A program made the translations under genes and the position numbers. 64,000 nucleotides of DNA from Acholoe squamosa. Its lineage: Eukaryota; Annelida; Polychaeta; Phyllodocida; Polynoidae. This document shows, one piece after another, positions 23,501-36,100 of the stretch. The DNA is taken from the NCBI GenBank assembly GCA_949317995.1, contig OX439035.1, forward strand, positions 3,834,181 through 3,898,180. The letters are read 5' to 3'. Under the pieces are notes generated by a model. It did no database searches. It saw only the letters and a list, made by a program, of their open reading frames with translations, and was not told where the DNA came from. The number at the start of each line of letters is the position of its first letter. Within the stretch, counting starts at the first letter, position 1.

Positions 23501-24110
23501 TGACATCTATTCTACACTCCTCTACTTAAGACAATGCATTTTTTTCTTTCCATTTTTTGTACCCACTTCTGCCGAAATCAGTGTTAAAAAATCTGTATTA
23601 CTAATTTTTTGCAACTTGACGTAGCACGAACACATTATGCATAGATTTCATAGGTTCATAATAAATATAATTTTTAGATGATAAGGAATATTTTGACTGA
23701 TTTGACATGTTTTGAGTTTTTCCCAAATGTAATATAGAATTTAGATTATAACAGCCTTTTGAAGAAAACATTCACTAGATCTAATAAAATCAATTACATA
23801 CTTTATTTAAAGATTTTAAGCGGGGGAAAAAGTCATTTTACAAATCAATTTCATTTTTATTTTCTGCTTATTGTCCCACAGGAAATTCGAGAATGTGTAC
23901 ATCGGACATGGACACAAGTACTCGTCAGAGACCTTCAGCCCACAACCTGCCCCCCAGATCCAGGAGGAGTTCCCGTCCGGCCCTGAGATCACCGAGATTG
24001 AGGACCCCACACCAGAGGAGGAAGCTGCCCTCCAGGCCGCTAAGATCGAGGCCGCCGAGGCAGCAGAAGAGATGGAGGAAGGTGAAGACGAGGAGGAGGA
24101 AGACGATTAG
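14546..24110 (+). CDS. RSPH4A: Radial spoke head protein RSPH4A/RSPH6A-type (RSP4/6), eleven coding exons
   Basis: It is a structural component of the radial spoke head in motile cilia, which signals between the central pair and outer-doublet dyneins. Exons: 14546-14634, 15109-15298, 15545-15826, 16843-16903, 18055-18069, 19497-19708, 20112-20250, 20516-20521, 21738-21847, 22011-22270, 23882-24110. All junctions are GT-AG and in phase, giving 530 residues, shorter than human RSPH4A (about 716). Recognisable conserved blocks are [91 protein letters not shown] and [14 protein letters not shown]. Acidic Glu/Asp-rich linkers come from small exons, and the C-terminus is also acidic. The usual IGWGHKY has His for Trp. 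RSPH4A and RSPH6A are vertebrate duplicates, so the symbol stands for the common ancestor. Confidence 0.93.
16946..17615. mobile_element. Multi-hairpin MITE with internal 71-bp hairpin array, in an RSPH intron
   Basis: The left end is AAGGGCCGATAATGC and the right end CTAAAGGG is followed by TTAA. Between 17079 and 17590 a 71-bp unit is repeated about seven times. Each unit is itself a near-perfect palindrome: GTGAATGTAGCCCTAGTGAGT, hinge A, then the complement ending GCATTCATGCATCATG. Units are joined by CTGACCAATGGGC. The copy is about 670 bp against about 250 bp for ordinary members. Confidence 0.8.
17620..17800. repeat. Second multi-hairpin MITE copy beside the array
   Basis: Contains ATTGATGCATCATGCC, the spacer GGGGTTGATACACTCCC and a GATGCATCAATGCAGTGCTG arm. 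It directly follows the TTAA at 17616-17619, so the two copies may share that target. Confidence 0.55.
19821..20060. mobile_element. Multi-hairpin MITE in an RSPH intron
   Basis: Follows TTAA at 19817-19820, beginning TGCTGCGAATGCATTAGTGC, and ends GGGCCCCTAATGGG before TAAA. It holds both hairpin types, arms GATGCATGAATGCAGCC and CACCAATGCAGTTCTGG. Confidence 0.65.
20950..21171. mobile_element. Multi-hairpin MITE in an RSPH intron, diverged
   Basis: Starts AGGGCTGCATATGCAGTAATG; the right end CTTTAAATGG is followed by TTAA (21172-21175). The internal hairpin uses TTCATGAATGTAGTCCC arms. Confidence 0.6.
22290..22575. repeat. 31-bp minisatellite in the last RSPH intron
   Basis: About nine units of ATGTAACCGCTATGATTCTG followed by GTACTTGTTAC. 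It starts about 20 bp downstream of the splice donor at 22271. A fragment of the hairpin MITE (GGGTCGGCATGATGCACCAT) follows at 22600-22685. Confidence 0.9.
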
Positions 24111-24473
24111 AGCGGATTCTGTGATATTTAGTACATTAGAAAACACCACCAGGAGAATAATGTGATGAACTCTTACTGAAAAATATCACTTCATTCATAA
24201 AGCCGGGCACGGGGCTGGTTTTCTTATAGCAGAGGAAACTATGCGACCACCGGAGATGTCATTATTTTTTGTACATACTGGAAAAACAAAGTGTAGCTAC
24301 GATACACAAAGTGATAGATCACAATTCTCGTTACAGACAATTTGTTAGCGCTTTGAAATATAAATAATATTTATTCAAGAATGTTTATTAAAATATTGCT
24401 GCTGAGCGGATAAAAGTGAGTCAATTACAAAGAAGTATGATCTTTCACACACTTCAAACGGTGAACTGTTTTA

Positions 24474-24479
24474 AATAAA
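24474..24479 (+). terminator. Candidate polyadenylation signal of the radial-spoke gene
   Basis: AATAAA about 365 bp after the stop codon, the first canonical hexamer I see on this strand. Use is not shown. Confidence 0.5.
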
Positions 24480-24937
24480 TGTGTAAAATACAATATTGTT
24501 TTATGTTCATTTACTAAAACACTAAAGTAATTCAAACCATAGGCTATGCCCTACAGTCGAAGCACACCCTTTCTAAACTTATATGGGTCATTTCAAGATT
24601 TACTGGACATGTGGTTCCTTGGGCATATAATAGCAAGAGAAACACTTCTACACCACCAATAATATTTTTATTCCTTAGTGGGGGGGTCATTGCTAAGATT
24701 TCCATATGGTTTAGGTGAGTCTTGGGGCATAATTTAATTTTTATATGCATTTAATTATGACTATTCACAAGTGGAATGTTGCTGATAGAGTCCATCTAAC
24801 CTGGTTAGAAAATATCACCAGTCTTATTATATGCAATCAAGAGGTACCCTGGAGGGGGTCTTCCATAAAAAAGTTTTTTTGATGTACTTCAGCAATTACC
24901 CATGCCAGGTACATATGTGATTTTCAATGCACACCGC

Positions 24938-25320
24938 GATCAGTAACGTTCCAGGGACGTTACTGATGGTTACAGATATTACTGGATGGTCAAAGTTATA
25001 TTTTCATAGTATCAACCTACCACCTTGTATAGTGTTTGTAGCATTTCTTTTCAATTGTAGACATGTCTGGCATATGTGAAAAGAGTACTTGGTGTATGTA
25101 AAGATACATTTTAGCACCACATATGAATAGGGAATGTTACTGATGGCTAGAAACATTTTTTAGATGATTAGAGTTCTACTTTTATAGTGCCAACCTATTA
25201 TCTTGTATGGTGTTTCTATCATTTGTATTCAATTGTAAACATGTTTGGCTTATGAGAAAAGACTATTTGGTGTATGTAAAGATATATTTTAGCACCATAT
25301 GGCATGTGCGCATAGCAACA
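24938..25320. repeat. Diverged tandem duplication of about 180 bp
   Basis: A segment starting GTTACTGATGG and containing CTTGTATAGTGTTT, CTTGGTGTATGTAAAGATA and TTTTAGCACCA is present twice with point changes. A third GTTACTGATGG occurs at about 25429. Confidence 0.7.
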
Positions 25321-28300
25321 AGTGTACAAAAAGTTTTAATTTTCAACGTGATATAAGACACCCAAGATGGGCCTTATGCATGTTTAAATGACTATATATG
25401 TAGTGTAATCTAATGAATAGGAAACGTTACTGATGGTACATATGATATGGCCTCTATGCAGGTACTGACTATGAAGTACAAGTATGATATATCAGGCCAA
25501 TTCTAATTATTATGTACAGTAGATCTACTAGAGACAATGGACAGTTAATATAGTCATTGTATGAAGGATTTTGAATGAGCTAGGCTAAAGTTAAGAAATG
25601 GTAGAATAAATTCCCAAATTTTCACAGTTTCCAATTTATCTGCCAATCAGTAACTTCAAGAGTTTTTGAGCCTCACTTTAGCTTTTTGGTATACACTTGA
25701 ATGGAGTTTACGTGGTAAAAAGGTGGAGCAGTTTTGGGAATATTTCACAACCTTTCAATATACATGAAGTCATGCATAGTACCAGTCTGGCCACAATATT
25801 TGGTGTTTCTAGGACTCTTATTAGTGATGTTATTCATGTTTGATTGATTACGATCAGTAACTTTCCCCTATATTAGAAGGTTTTATGGCATCTGCGATAA
25901 AAACTGACATGTTAGGAGTTGGATCCTTAAATGAACCTTTTTAATAAGCCAAGATATAGCCCAGGGGGAGAGGCAGGATACAACTTGCTACGTTGGTCTA
26001 TGCCCTGGGGACATACAGAAAACTGTGTGGGGTGGCGCGGAAATTATGCGTGTAGCAGGCATCACTTTCCCATAGGAAGTGGAGTAGGGGTAAGAGGGGG
26101 TTATACATGATCCCCTCAGGGCCCAGTGCTATGGTGTCACCTTGTAGCAGACTAGAGTATGACCATGTTTGACAGAGCTAGAAGGCAAGGAAATGGTCAA
26201 AGCATGGCACAGTGGAGACATCGTGTGAGTGGCATGGGAACTAAGCAAACATGAAATGTACCAGAAATGAGTTCACTGAGCTCATATTAGTGGTAATTGA
26301 AATAACTTTCTCACTCTTTAGGAGTGGTGCTCCAATGTTCTCTACTGCACCCCCTCATACATTAGACATTTAAATAATTTTCACAAAAAGTAGATTTAAT
26401 GGATCTCAACTCAATTATTTTTATGAAATGCCCAAAGTTGACCTTTAGAACAACCCATTATCAACTGAAACAGGATGAAACAAAAAACTAAACCTTGATC
26501 CTACAATGGTCCAATGGGGGCCGTCCATGAAACCTACAATTTGGGCTTTGAAAATTGGTAGTTGAGTACCGCCCTATGATAACATCCAAAGATCCACCGC
26601 AATGGAAAAACAACAACCCTTAGAGACTGTCCGTATTCGTAGTACTACTCTTACCAAAAATATCTGTAAAATGAAATTTCATAAAATTTGCATTGCTTGC
26701 ACTACACCGACTTGTTGAGGTTCACACCTTGTGGTATAAGCTGTCCCTTATAGATAATACAATTTCAGACACCGGGTGCGGCTTTTAGGATATGGATGTG
26801 GACCACTAAATTCGACATGGTGACACGGCCATTTCTTAAAATTGACATTTGACATGGGCCTTAGTGACATGAGTCAAACAATTAGTGACATGACATAGGT
26901 GTTTTCTTAAATTTGACATGGGACATGGTAGGCTCTTGGAGGTGACATGTGACATGGGGATTTAAGTGACATACGACATGTCCATTTCTTAAAATCGACA
27001 TGTGACATGGGGGACCCCCTATCCACAACCCCTAGGATGCCCCTGAACTCCACATGTGGCGTATAGTTGTCAGCATAAAAAAAAAATACAAAAGAATTGT
27101 CAAAATCTGGCCCTATTTTTCACCTTTAGGAGACCTCTGACCTTGACCTTAGCCCCCTCAAAAGGTGACCCATGTTACCATGGTTACATTTTTTTCCGTT
27201 TTATTTTCTCCCTAAGCCTTTAAAATATACAAAAGGTTCGAAAATTATGATTCTTTGTCGATTTTAAGTCCTCCCATCACTGATTTTAGGCAGCATAGTG
27301 CTATATTTCATAGGAACTATATATGACTACAAGAGTTTTAAGGTACTAGACTTTGGCAATTGAGTACACTGGGTATTTAGGAGTAAAATTTGTGTATTTA
27401 TGATTAAAGACAGAACAAAGTTTGAAATGTTGACTGTTTACTGTAAATTACATTTACAAAATAACTTTGTACAGTTCATTTACACTCATTCTCATGTAGC
27501 TCTCGGAACAAGATCCTTTCACGTCTACCTTTTTAAGCACGTCTTGAACTGCGCTTGTCTCTCCGATAATATACAACTCGACAAGGAACCTCAGAAATAA
27601 TGTTAGACATATTTATGGAAATATATAACTTTAATAGATATAAAATTAAGCACGTCAATTGGCAGATATCCTTATATTTGCGGGGCTTCTTCTGTGATTG
27701 TAGTTGAGTAATCTATACGCATATAAATATTGGTTTGGCCACATTAAAAAATTGTCGGTCCATTGATGTCATATACATTTCTGGAAATACTTCTTTTTCA
27801 TTCTTAACAAAATTAGATGTCGTCGATGGGTTTTGTTTGCCTCATATTTCTTATCTATTTACCGATGTCAGATTTGAGATTTTTTTCTAAAAGCGAAGAG
27901 TTTGCTTCTATCTGAGATTTTCAATCACGTTAATCACCAAATATATTGTGTTGACACTAAACATACCAGTAGTCATAACTTAAACCAAGAGTTGCCGCTC
28001 ACTGGTCGACAAAAAAACTTACATTTCTCAATGTTTTCTCCCAGAATATCAACATAATTCATGAACAAAAAATCTCTACAGACAATTCTTGGTTGATAGA
28101 GAAAAGTGGCATCTCTGTGTAACAAAGTAAGACATGGGAATCTTGTATTGTCTCATAGTCCACCCTCTGAAAACCCCATTCTTAAAAATAAAATCTCAGA
28201 GATACAATGCACAACCTCAGATAGGATTCATTAAAAAAATATTTTTAAAAAAAGTAACTTGTCTACGGGTTCGGGTTTACAAAAAAAAAAAAAATAATAA

Positions 28301-29080
28301 TAATTTTACATGACTGGTTAGTTTTTGATTAGAAAATAAAAATGTCAAACTCTGAAAACTCTAAGAAATGGAGGGTAGGAAAATTTGTTCAGGAAAAGTA
28401 TGCCTCAAACGTGGATTACATGATTCGTAGACGTGTCGCTTTACTCCTCTGGTATTTACAACTACCGTAAACAACGTCATAATCTCATCGTGCATCTTAA
28501 TCATCAACAAAATGAAGTATTTTTTATATCACTAGCATTATGATAAATAAATGAAATTTACATACAGTCTACTTGGTGGTATCTAACGGTAGCTTTCAAG
28601 CAACTTGGTATGTTTGATTGTGTGATAAAAAAAAAAAAAAAAAAATCTTAAATAACAGTAATTTCTTGCTCTAACTACACCAACTTTTAGATCGTCCTGA
28701 TCGTTTCTCACTACCACGTGACATGTGACAGAAGTGTTTACTTTTAGACAAAGTCTTTACAACCTCACTTATTTACAAATATACACTAGAAAAGCACGGA
28801 TCAATGCAGAAAGAAAGGCTGACTTTTCAAAACATTTGTTCTTAACATTGTTTCTGAACCTTTCCTGCTACATTTTGTCCCTACCCTAATACCCCGCATG
28901 TAAGGTGCACCCTGTATTGGAGTACCATAAATTCCCTCATATATTTGCCGCACCCAGACTTTTGAATAAGCTATAAGCCACAACTGAGGATTGACAATTG
29001 GCAAATATTCCATAATATTCCATAGTGTCAAATCCCCCCTATAAGCCGCACCCTCACTTTGGGCCCATTCTATAAGCCTA
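25321..29080. other. Intergenic, no gene seen
   Basis: I find no conserved exon. At 26810-27012 a degenerate run repeats GACATGTGACATGGG with TTCTTAAAATTGACATG spacers. The rest is AT-rich with A-runs at 28280 and 28627. Confidence 0.5.
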
Positions 29081-29462
29081 CCGTAATCTCCCGCCTAGAA
29101 GGCGCAGCTCGCCTAGAAGGCGCACCCCTAACTCAGGAAGGCCTAGTTCATGTAGAAGGCGCACCTACTGCTGTTGGGTTGATATTTATGGTCACAGCTT
29201 TTCACACCTTCCCATGCCCTCACACCTTCCTATGCGGCCCTTATACCCTCCCATGTCGTGGTAACACCTCAGTAAGGCTTTTCTCACCCATTTAGGGGAG
29301 CCATTTAGGGTTATAGAGTGCACATTGCATTTGTATTCTTTCCAAATTGACATCTATCTATACCCCTCGTATAAGGCGCACCCCTAACTCAGGCCTATCC
29401 TATAAGGCGCACCTTGGATCTGATTCACGTATAAGACGCGCCTTATACGCGGGAGATTACGG
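29081..29462. mobile_element. TA-flanked MITE, copy 3
   Basis: CCGTAATCTCCCGCCTAG after TA at the left; CGCGGGAGATTACGG before TA at the right. At 382 bp it is longer than the other copies, with an interior of AAGGCGCACCCCTAACTCAGG motifs. Relics of a related family with GGTTCTGGTATAA starts lie at 6629 and 29475. Confidence 0.8.
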
Positions 29463-29889
29463 TAATTTTGATTTGGGTTCTGGTATAAACCGCAGCTTAT
29501 ACGAGAGAACATTGGTAAATGATATTGGCTTCATTGTGAGCAGTGAAGTACAGTCCCACATTTCCTCACCAATAAGGTGCACCTCAATCTCAGACAAATC
29601 CACACAAAAAACCCAGGGGTCCAGCTTATATGCAGGGTATGACGGTCGCTTTCCTTTTTTTTTTTAAAAGATAAGTCTTGTTTTATCACGTATTTAATCC
29701 CCCATGCCCTTTAATGGTCATGATGCATGAATGCAGCTCTGGGTGTTGAGTAAAATTCTATGCATGATGGGCAGGATGCATTCATAAGCAGACCTTAGTG
29801 TGGACAGTGTACAGTAAACATGAGGGACAACCAATCTTCACGTAACCGTCATAGTGGCCGCCTGATGACAACATGACACAGCGACATAG

Positions 29890-32155
29890 CTGCACATGAG
29901 TCACATCTACAGGCACCGAGACATTCTGTATTACAAGAGTCACACCTACGGGCACCGAGATGTGCTGTATTACACGTGTCACACCTACAGGCACCGAGAC
30001 ATGCTGTATTACACGAGTCACACCTACAGGCACCGAGATATGCTGTATTACACGAGTCACACCTACGGGCACCAAGACATGCTGTATTACACGAGTCACA
30101 CCTACGGGCACCGAGATGTGCTGTATTACACGAGTCACACCTACGGGCACCGAGACATGCTGTATTACACGAGTCACACCTACGGGCACCGAGATGTGCT
30201 GTATTACACGTGTCACACCTACGGGCACCGAGACATGCTGTATTACACGAGTCACACCTACAGGCAACGAGATGTGCTGTATTACACGTGTCACACCTAC
30301 GGGCACCGAGACATGCTGTATTACAAGAGTCACACCTACGGGCACCGAGACATGCTGTATTACACGAGTCACACCTGCAGGCACCGAGACATGCTGTATT
30401 ACAAGAGTCACACCTACGGGCACCGAGATGTGCTGTATTACACGTGTCACACCTACGGGCACCGAGACATGCTGTATTACACGAGTCACACCTACAGGCA
30501 CCGAGACATGCTGTATTACACGAGTCACACCTACGGGCACCGAGACATGCTGTATTACACGAGTCACACCTGCAGGCACCGAGACATGCTGTATTACAAG
30601 AGTCACACCTACAGGCACCGAGACATGCTGTATTACACGAGTCACACCTACAGGCACCGAGACATGCTGTATTACAAGAGTCACACCTACGGGCACCGAG
30701 ATGTGCTGTATTACACGAGTCACACCTACAGGCACTGAGATGTGCTGTATTACACGAGTCACACCTACGGGCACCGAGACATGCAGTATTACAAGAGTCA
30801 CACCTACGGGCACCGAGACATGCTGTATTACACGAGTCACACCTACGGGCACCGAGATGTGCTGTATTACACGTGTCACACCTACGGGCACCGAGACATG
30901 CTGTATTACACGAGTCACACCTACAGGCACCGAGACATGCTGTATTACACGAGTCACACCTACAGGCACCGAGACATGCTGTATTACAAGAGTCACACCT
31001 ACGGGCACCGAGACATGCTGTATTACACGAGTCACACCTACGGGCACCGAGACATGCAGTATTACAAGAGTCACACCTACGGGCACCGAGACATGCTGTA
31101 TTACACGAGTCACACCTACGGGCACCGAGATGTGCTGTATTACACGAGTCACACCTACGGGCACCGAGATGTGCTGTATTACACGAGTCACACCTACAGG
31201 CACTGAGATGTGCTGTATTACACGAGTCACACCTACAGGCACCGAGACATGCAGTATTACAAGAGTCACACCTACGGGCAGGTGTGCTGTATTACACAAA
31301 TCACACCTACGGGCACCGAGATGTGCTGTATTACACGAGTCACACCTACGGGCACCGAGACGTGCTGTATTACACGAGTCACACCTACGGGCACCGAGAC
31401 ATGCTGTATTACACAAGTCACACCTACGGGCACCGAGATGTGCTGTATTACACAAGTCACACCTACGGGCACCGAGATGTGCTGTATTCCACGAGTCACA
31501 CCTACGGGCACCGAGACATGCTGTATTACACGAGTCACACCTACGGGCACCGAGATGTGCTGTATTAGACGAGTCACACCTACGCGCACTGAGACATTCT
31601 GTATTACAAGAGTCACACCTACGGGCACTGAGACGTGCTGTATTACACGAGTCACACCTACAGGCACCGAGATGTGCTGTATTACACGTGTCACACCTAC
31701 AGGCACCGAGATTTGCTGTATTACACGAGTCACACCTACGCGCACTGAGACATGCTGTATTACACGAGTCACACCTACAGGCACCGAGATGTGCTGTATT
31801 ACACGTGTCACACCTACAGGCACCGAGACATGCTGTATTACACGAGTCACACCTACGGGCACCGAGACGTGCTGTATTACACGAGTCACACCTACAGGCA
31901 CCGAGATGTGCTGTATTACAAGAGTCACACCTACAGGCACCGAGACATGCTGTATTACACGAGTCACACCTACGGGTACCGAGACGTGCTGTATTACACG
32001 AGTCATACCTACAGGCACCGAGACATGCTGTATTACACGAGTCACACCTACGGGCACCGAGACATGCTGTATTACACGAGTCACACCTACGGGCACCGAG
32101 ACATGCTGTATTACACGAGTCACACCTACAGGCACTGAGATGTGCTGTATTATAC
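29890..32155. repeat. 39-bp minisatellite, about 57 units
   Basis: The unit is CACCTACGGGCACCGAGACA then TGCTGTATTACACGAGTCA. Variants are CAGG for CGGG, GATGTG for GACATG, AAGAG for ACGAG, and TGCAG for TACGG. As 39 is a multiple of three and the unit lacks stops in several frames, it generates apparent ORFs of 280-735 residues on both strands. One partial unit at about 31281 changes phase. No start context, splice sites or conserved domain supports a protein. A hairpin-MITE fragment lies at 29705-29780. Confidence 0.95.
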
Positions 32156-32809
32156 AGAGTAATCTAGAACCACAGCCAGTGGATCCACCATTTTTAATTT
32201 TGCTGCTTCTGCCAAAACTAGCAAAATAAACTAATAAGACATGTATGTTGTGATCCCTGGATAACACAGATTTCTATGGATAAGCTTGTCCGTATCTTTT
32301 CAGCTGTTATCAGCACATGTCACCAGAATCAACTTCAGTCCCATTTGGAGCCTATACAATTGAATTCCATGTGTTACTCAGTAATGTTTCATGTGTCAGA
32401 AGTCCTCTCACTATGTCAGCATATCTCAAATACAACAATCGCCGAGTGATCACAACCGATACAACAGTCTGTCATACACACAGCATCAACTTAGTATCAA
32501 AATGATAGCATCGGATGACAACATCACATATGGACCATTTGATATACATGCACTTACTTTAGTTTTTGTCAACATACTGGCCTAAGATGTCCGTATGAGT
32601 GATGCAGATAACGAGGTGATGTGATTTTGATGCATTGATGGGTGGTGGAAAAGCCTCAACCAATCACACAAACTTCTGTATCAAATGATATATATGAGAT
32701 ACCTTGGTATATAACCGTAGCGCCGTAAGATGTGGTGATACCTCTGAATGTTGACACAGCAGCTCGAGATGTCGTTATCAGCGACTTTAGTCCTGTCGAC
32801 ACATTTTAA

Positions 32810-33058
32810 CCCTTTAAGGGTCGCTAATGCACTAATGCATAAATGCCCATGTGTAGTCATGATGCATGAATGCAGCCCTGGTGAGTAACTCGCCAGGGCT
32901 GCATTCAAGCATCATGTGACCCTCTGGGGTTGATACAGTCACGGAGGGTCGGCATGATGCTCCAATGAAGTGCTGGTGAGCATACTCACCAAGCACTTCA
33001 TTGGTGCATTATGTCCGTCAATGGGCACGATGCACTCGCTGCATTGGCATCCCTCGGG
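32810..33058. mobile_element. Multi-hairpin MITE, most complete copy, TTAA on both sides
   Basis: TTAA (32806-32809) then CCCTTTAAGGGTCGCTAATG; the right end GCATTGGCATCCCTCGGG is followed by TTAA (33059-33062). In order it holds hairpin 1 (arms CATGATGCATGAATGCAGCC), a GACCCTC...GAGGGTC stem around GTTGATACAGTC, and hairpin 2 (arms CCAATGAAGTGCTGG). Exact TTAA flanks and the CCCTTT end are the piggyBac pattern. No transposase is encoded, so an autonomous piggyBac elsewhere would be needed. Confidence 0.8.
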
Positions 33059-33111
33059 TTAACCCTGGACATGGTATACCTGTTGACCGTATACATGTGG
33101 ATGAAGTATAC

Positions 33112-36100
33112 CTAAGAGTTCTGCATTGATAACTTTATTGCTTCCTGGATCATTTGTTCCTCTGTCATCTCACCTGTGGAGGAAAAGTATTATATAAATC
33201 AAATGTGGCTAAACAGAAAAATATTTCCAACATCAATGTGGTATAAATTTAACATGGATAATTGCAGTAAATACCATAGTTGCCTGTTTGAGCCACACAG
33301 TGTTTATAGATTTTGATACCACTTTATCCTCGCTACTTATTCCAATCCGGCACTTATTCACAGACCCACCACTTGGACAGGCCCCTTCGGTAAGCACTAA
33401 CTTTGGCATTTGAGTGATAGTCTCACTGGGTGTAGGAGGATAATAACACATGCGTAACTGGTTCTACTGTGCCACAAAACTCCTCCCGGAACCCACCTTA
33501 TAAACGAAAGAAATTCAAACTTGTTTAAAGTACCTTAAGACTCTGTGTATTTAAGCCAAAGCTTTTAATCCATTTCAGCAGACAGATGCATCTTTTAGAA
33601 TCGGGCAAGGTTTTCGACAGAAAGGAATATATAAAAAAACCTGCCATTTTAAATCCCCAAATGCGGCTTGTATAGAATATAAGAAAGTTTCTGAAACTCA
33701 ACATTGACGTTCTCAATTCAGTGAAAATTTCTAGAAAACGTTGATCTGGGTTGAACTTAAAGCAGATGCAGAGGTCTGTTGAACCTACAATTATCTGAAA
33801 TCAGTCAAAAATATTAAAACTTACACCCTTGCTTATAGTGCTTTCTCAAGTTGGGGTGTGTGGCTTACATGCAGCTGTGGCTTACATGCAGCTGTGGCTT
33901 ACATGCGGCTGTGGCTTACATGCAGCTGTGGCTTACCTGCAGCTGTGGCTTACATGCAGCTGTGGCTTACATGCAGCTGTGGCTTACCTGCAGCTGTGGC
34001 TTACATGCAGCTGTGGCTGACATGCAGCTGTGGCTGACATGCAGCTGTGGCTTACATGCAGCTGTGGCTTACATGCAGCTGTGGCTTACATGCAGCTGTG
34101 GCTGACATGCAGCTGTGGCTGACACGCAGCTGTGGCTGACATGCAGCTGTGGCTGACATGCAGCTGTGCCTTACATGCAGCTGTGGCTGACATGCAGCTG
34201 TGGCTGACATGCAGCTGTGGCTGACATGCAGTTGTGGCTGACATGCAGCTGTGGCTTACATGCAGCTGTGGCTGACATGCAGCTGTGGCTGACACGCAGC
34301 TGTGGCTGACATGCAGCTGTGGCTGACATGCAGCTGTGCCTTACATGCAGCTGTGGCTGACATGCAGCTGTGGCTGACATGCAGCTGTGCCTGACATGCA
34401 GCTGTGGCTTACATGCAGCTGTGGCTTACCTGCAGCTGTGGCTTACATGCAGCTGTGGCTTACATGCAGCTGTGGCTTACATGCAGCTGTGGCTTACACG
34501 CAGCTGTGGCTGACATGCAGCTGTGGCTGACATGCAGCTGTGGCTTAAATGCAGCTGTGGCTGACATGCAGCTGTGGCTTAAATGCAGCTGTGGCTGACA
34601 TGCAGCTGTGGCTTAAATGCAGCTGTGGCTGACATGCAGCTGTGGCTGACATGCAGCTGTGTCTGACATGCAGCTGTGTCTGACATGCAGCTGTGGCTGA
34701 CATGCAGCTGTGGCTGACATGCGGCTGTGGCTGACATGCGGCTGTGGCTCACATGCGGCTGTGGCTGACATGCGGCTGTGGCTGACATGCGGCTGTGGCT
34801 TACACGCGGCTGTGGCTGACACGCAGCTGTGGCTGACATGCGGCTGTGGCTTACATGCGGCTGTGGCTTACATGCGGCTGTGGCTGACATGCAGCTGTGG
34901 CTTACATGCAGCTGTGGCTTACATGCAGCTGTGGCTTACATGCAGCTGTGGCTGACATGCAGCTGTGGCTGACATGCGGCTGTGGCTGACATGCGGCTGT
35001 GACTGACATGCGGCTGTGGCTTACACGCGGCTGTGGCTGACACGCAGCTGTGGCTGACATGCGGCTGTGGCTTACATGCGGCTGTGGCTTACATGCAGCT
35101 GTGTCTGATATGCAGCTGTGGCTGACATGCAGCTGTGGCTTACATGCAGCTGTGGCTTACATGCAGCTGTGGCTGACACGCAGCTGTGGCTGACACGCAG
35201 CTGTGGCTGACACGCAGCTGTGGCTCACATGCAGCTGTGGCTGACATGCGGCTGTGGCTGACATGCAGCTGTGGCTGACATGCAGCTGTGGCTGACATGC
35301 AGCTGTGGCTGACATGCAGCTGTGGCTCACATGCGGCTGTGGCTGACATGCGGCTGTGGCTTACACGCAGCTGTGGCTGACACGCAGCTGTGGCTGACAT
35401 GCGGCTGTGGCTTACATGCGGCTGTGGCTGACACGCAGCTGTGGCTGACATGCAGCTGTGGCTGACATGCAGCTGTGGCTGACACGCGGCTGTGGCTGAC
35501 ACGCAGCTGTGGCTGACATGCGGCTGTGGCTGACACGCGCCTGTGGCTGACACGCAGCTGTGGCTGACATGCGGCTGTGGCTGACATGCAGCTGTGGCTG
35601 ACACGCAGCTGTGGCTGACATACAGGGTTTTACCGTAGGATGGACAGGCCTTTTCACCTTGATTCAGTCAAACGATGCCGCTCTATACTCACTAGGTTTA
35701 ACTGTGTCTTGTTGGTTATCGCTGCCTTGGCTGTCATTCTCCTGTCCCTCCCCGAGTTCCTCCGTTATGTCGTCTGACTGTAGCTGATCTGACGGGGACA
35801 ATGGTCGCTGCTGTCCCTGCAGTTTGTCTAAGAACGCCGCCCGCTTGTTACGTACCTCCATCTGGGAAGGGGGTGGTCCTGACGACTCCTGTACCTTACT
35901 AGCGGAGGTGGAGGGGCTGGGCGAGGCCCCGGCCAGTGCGGCAGGCTGTGGTATGAGTGGTCCCATGTGGTCTGGTACATAGGGTAGGTCAAAGTCTGAA
36001 ACATGCAGATAGAGGGAGGATGTACTGGTGGGTTTACACCTGAGGGTGTCTTTATGGACGTACCATACTGCGCCGCTTATCGTAAGGATTACATTATTTG

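Noticed and set aside
29782..32267. Very long ORFs (up to 735 codons) on both strands
   Set aside because: They are the 39-bp minisatellite read in stop-free frames; no start context, domain or splice signal supports coding.
33829..35657. Repetitive ORFs (QLWLTCSCGLHAA, SATAACQPQ types)
   Set aside because: Products of the 17-bp minisatellite in an intron.
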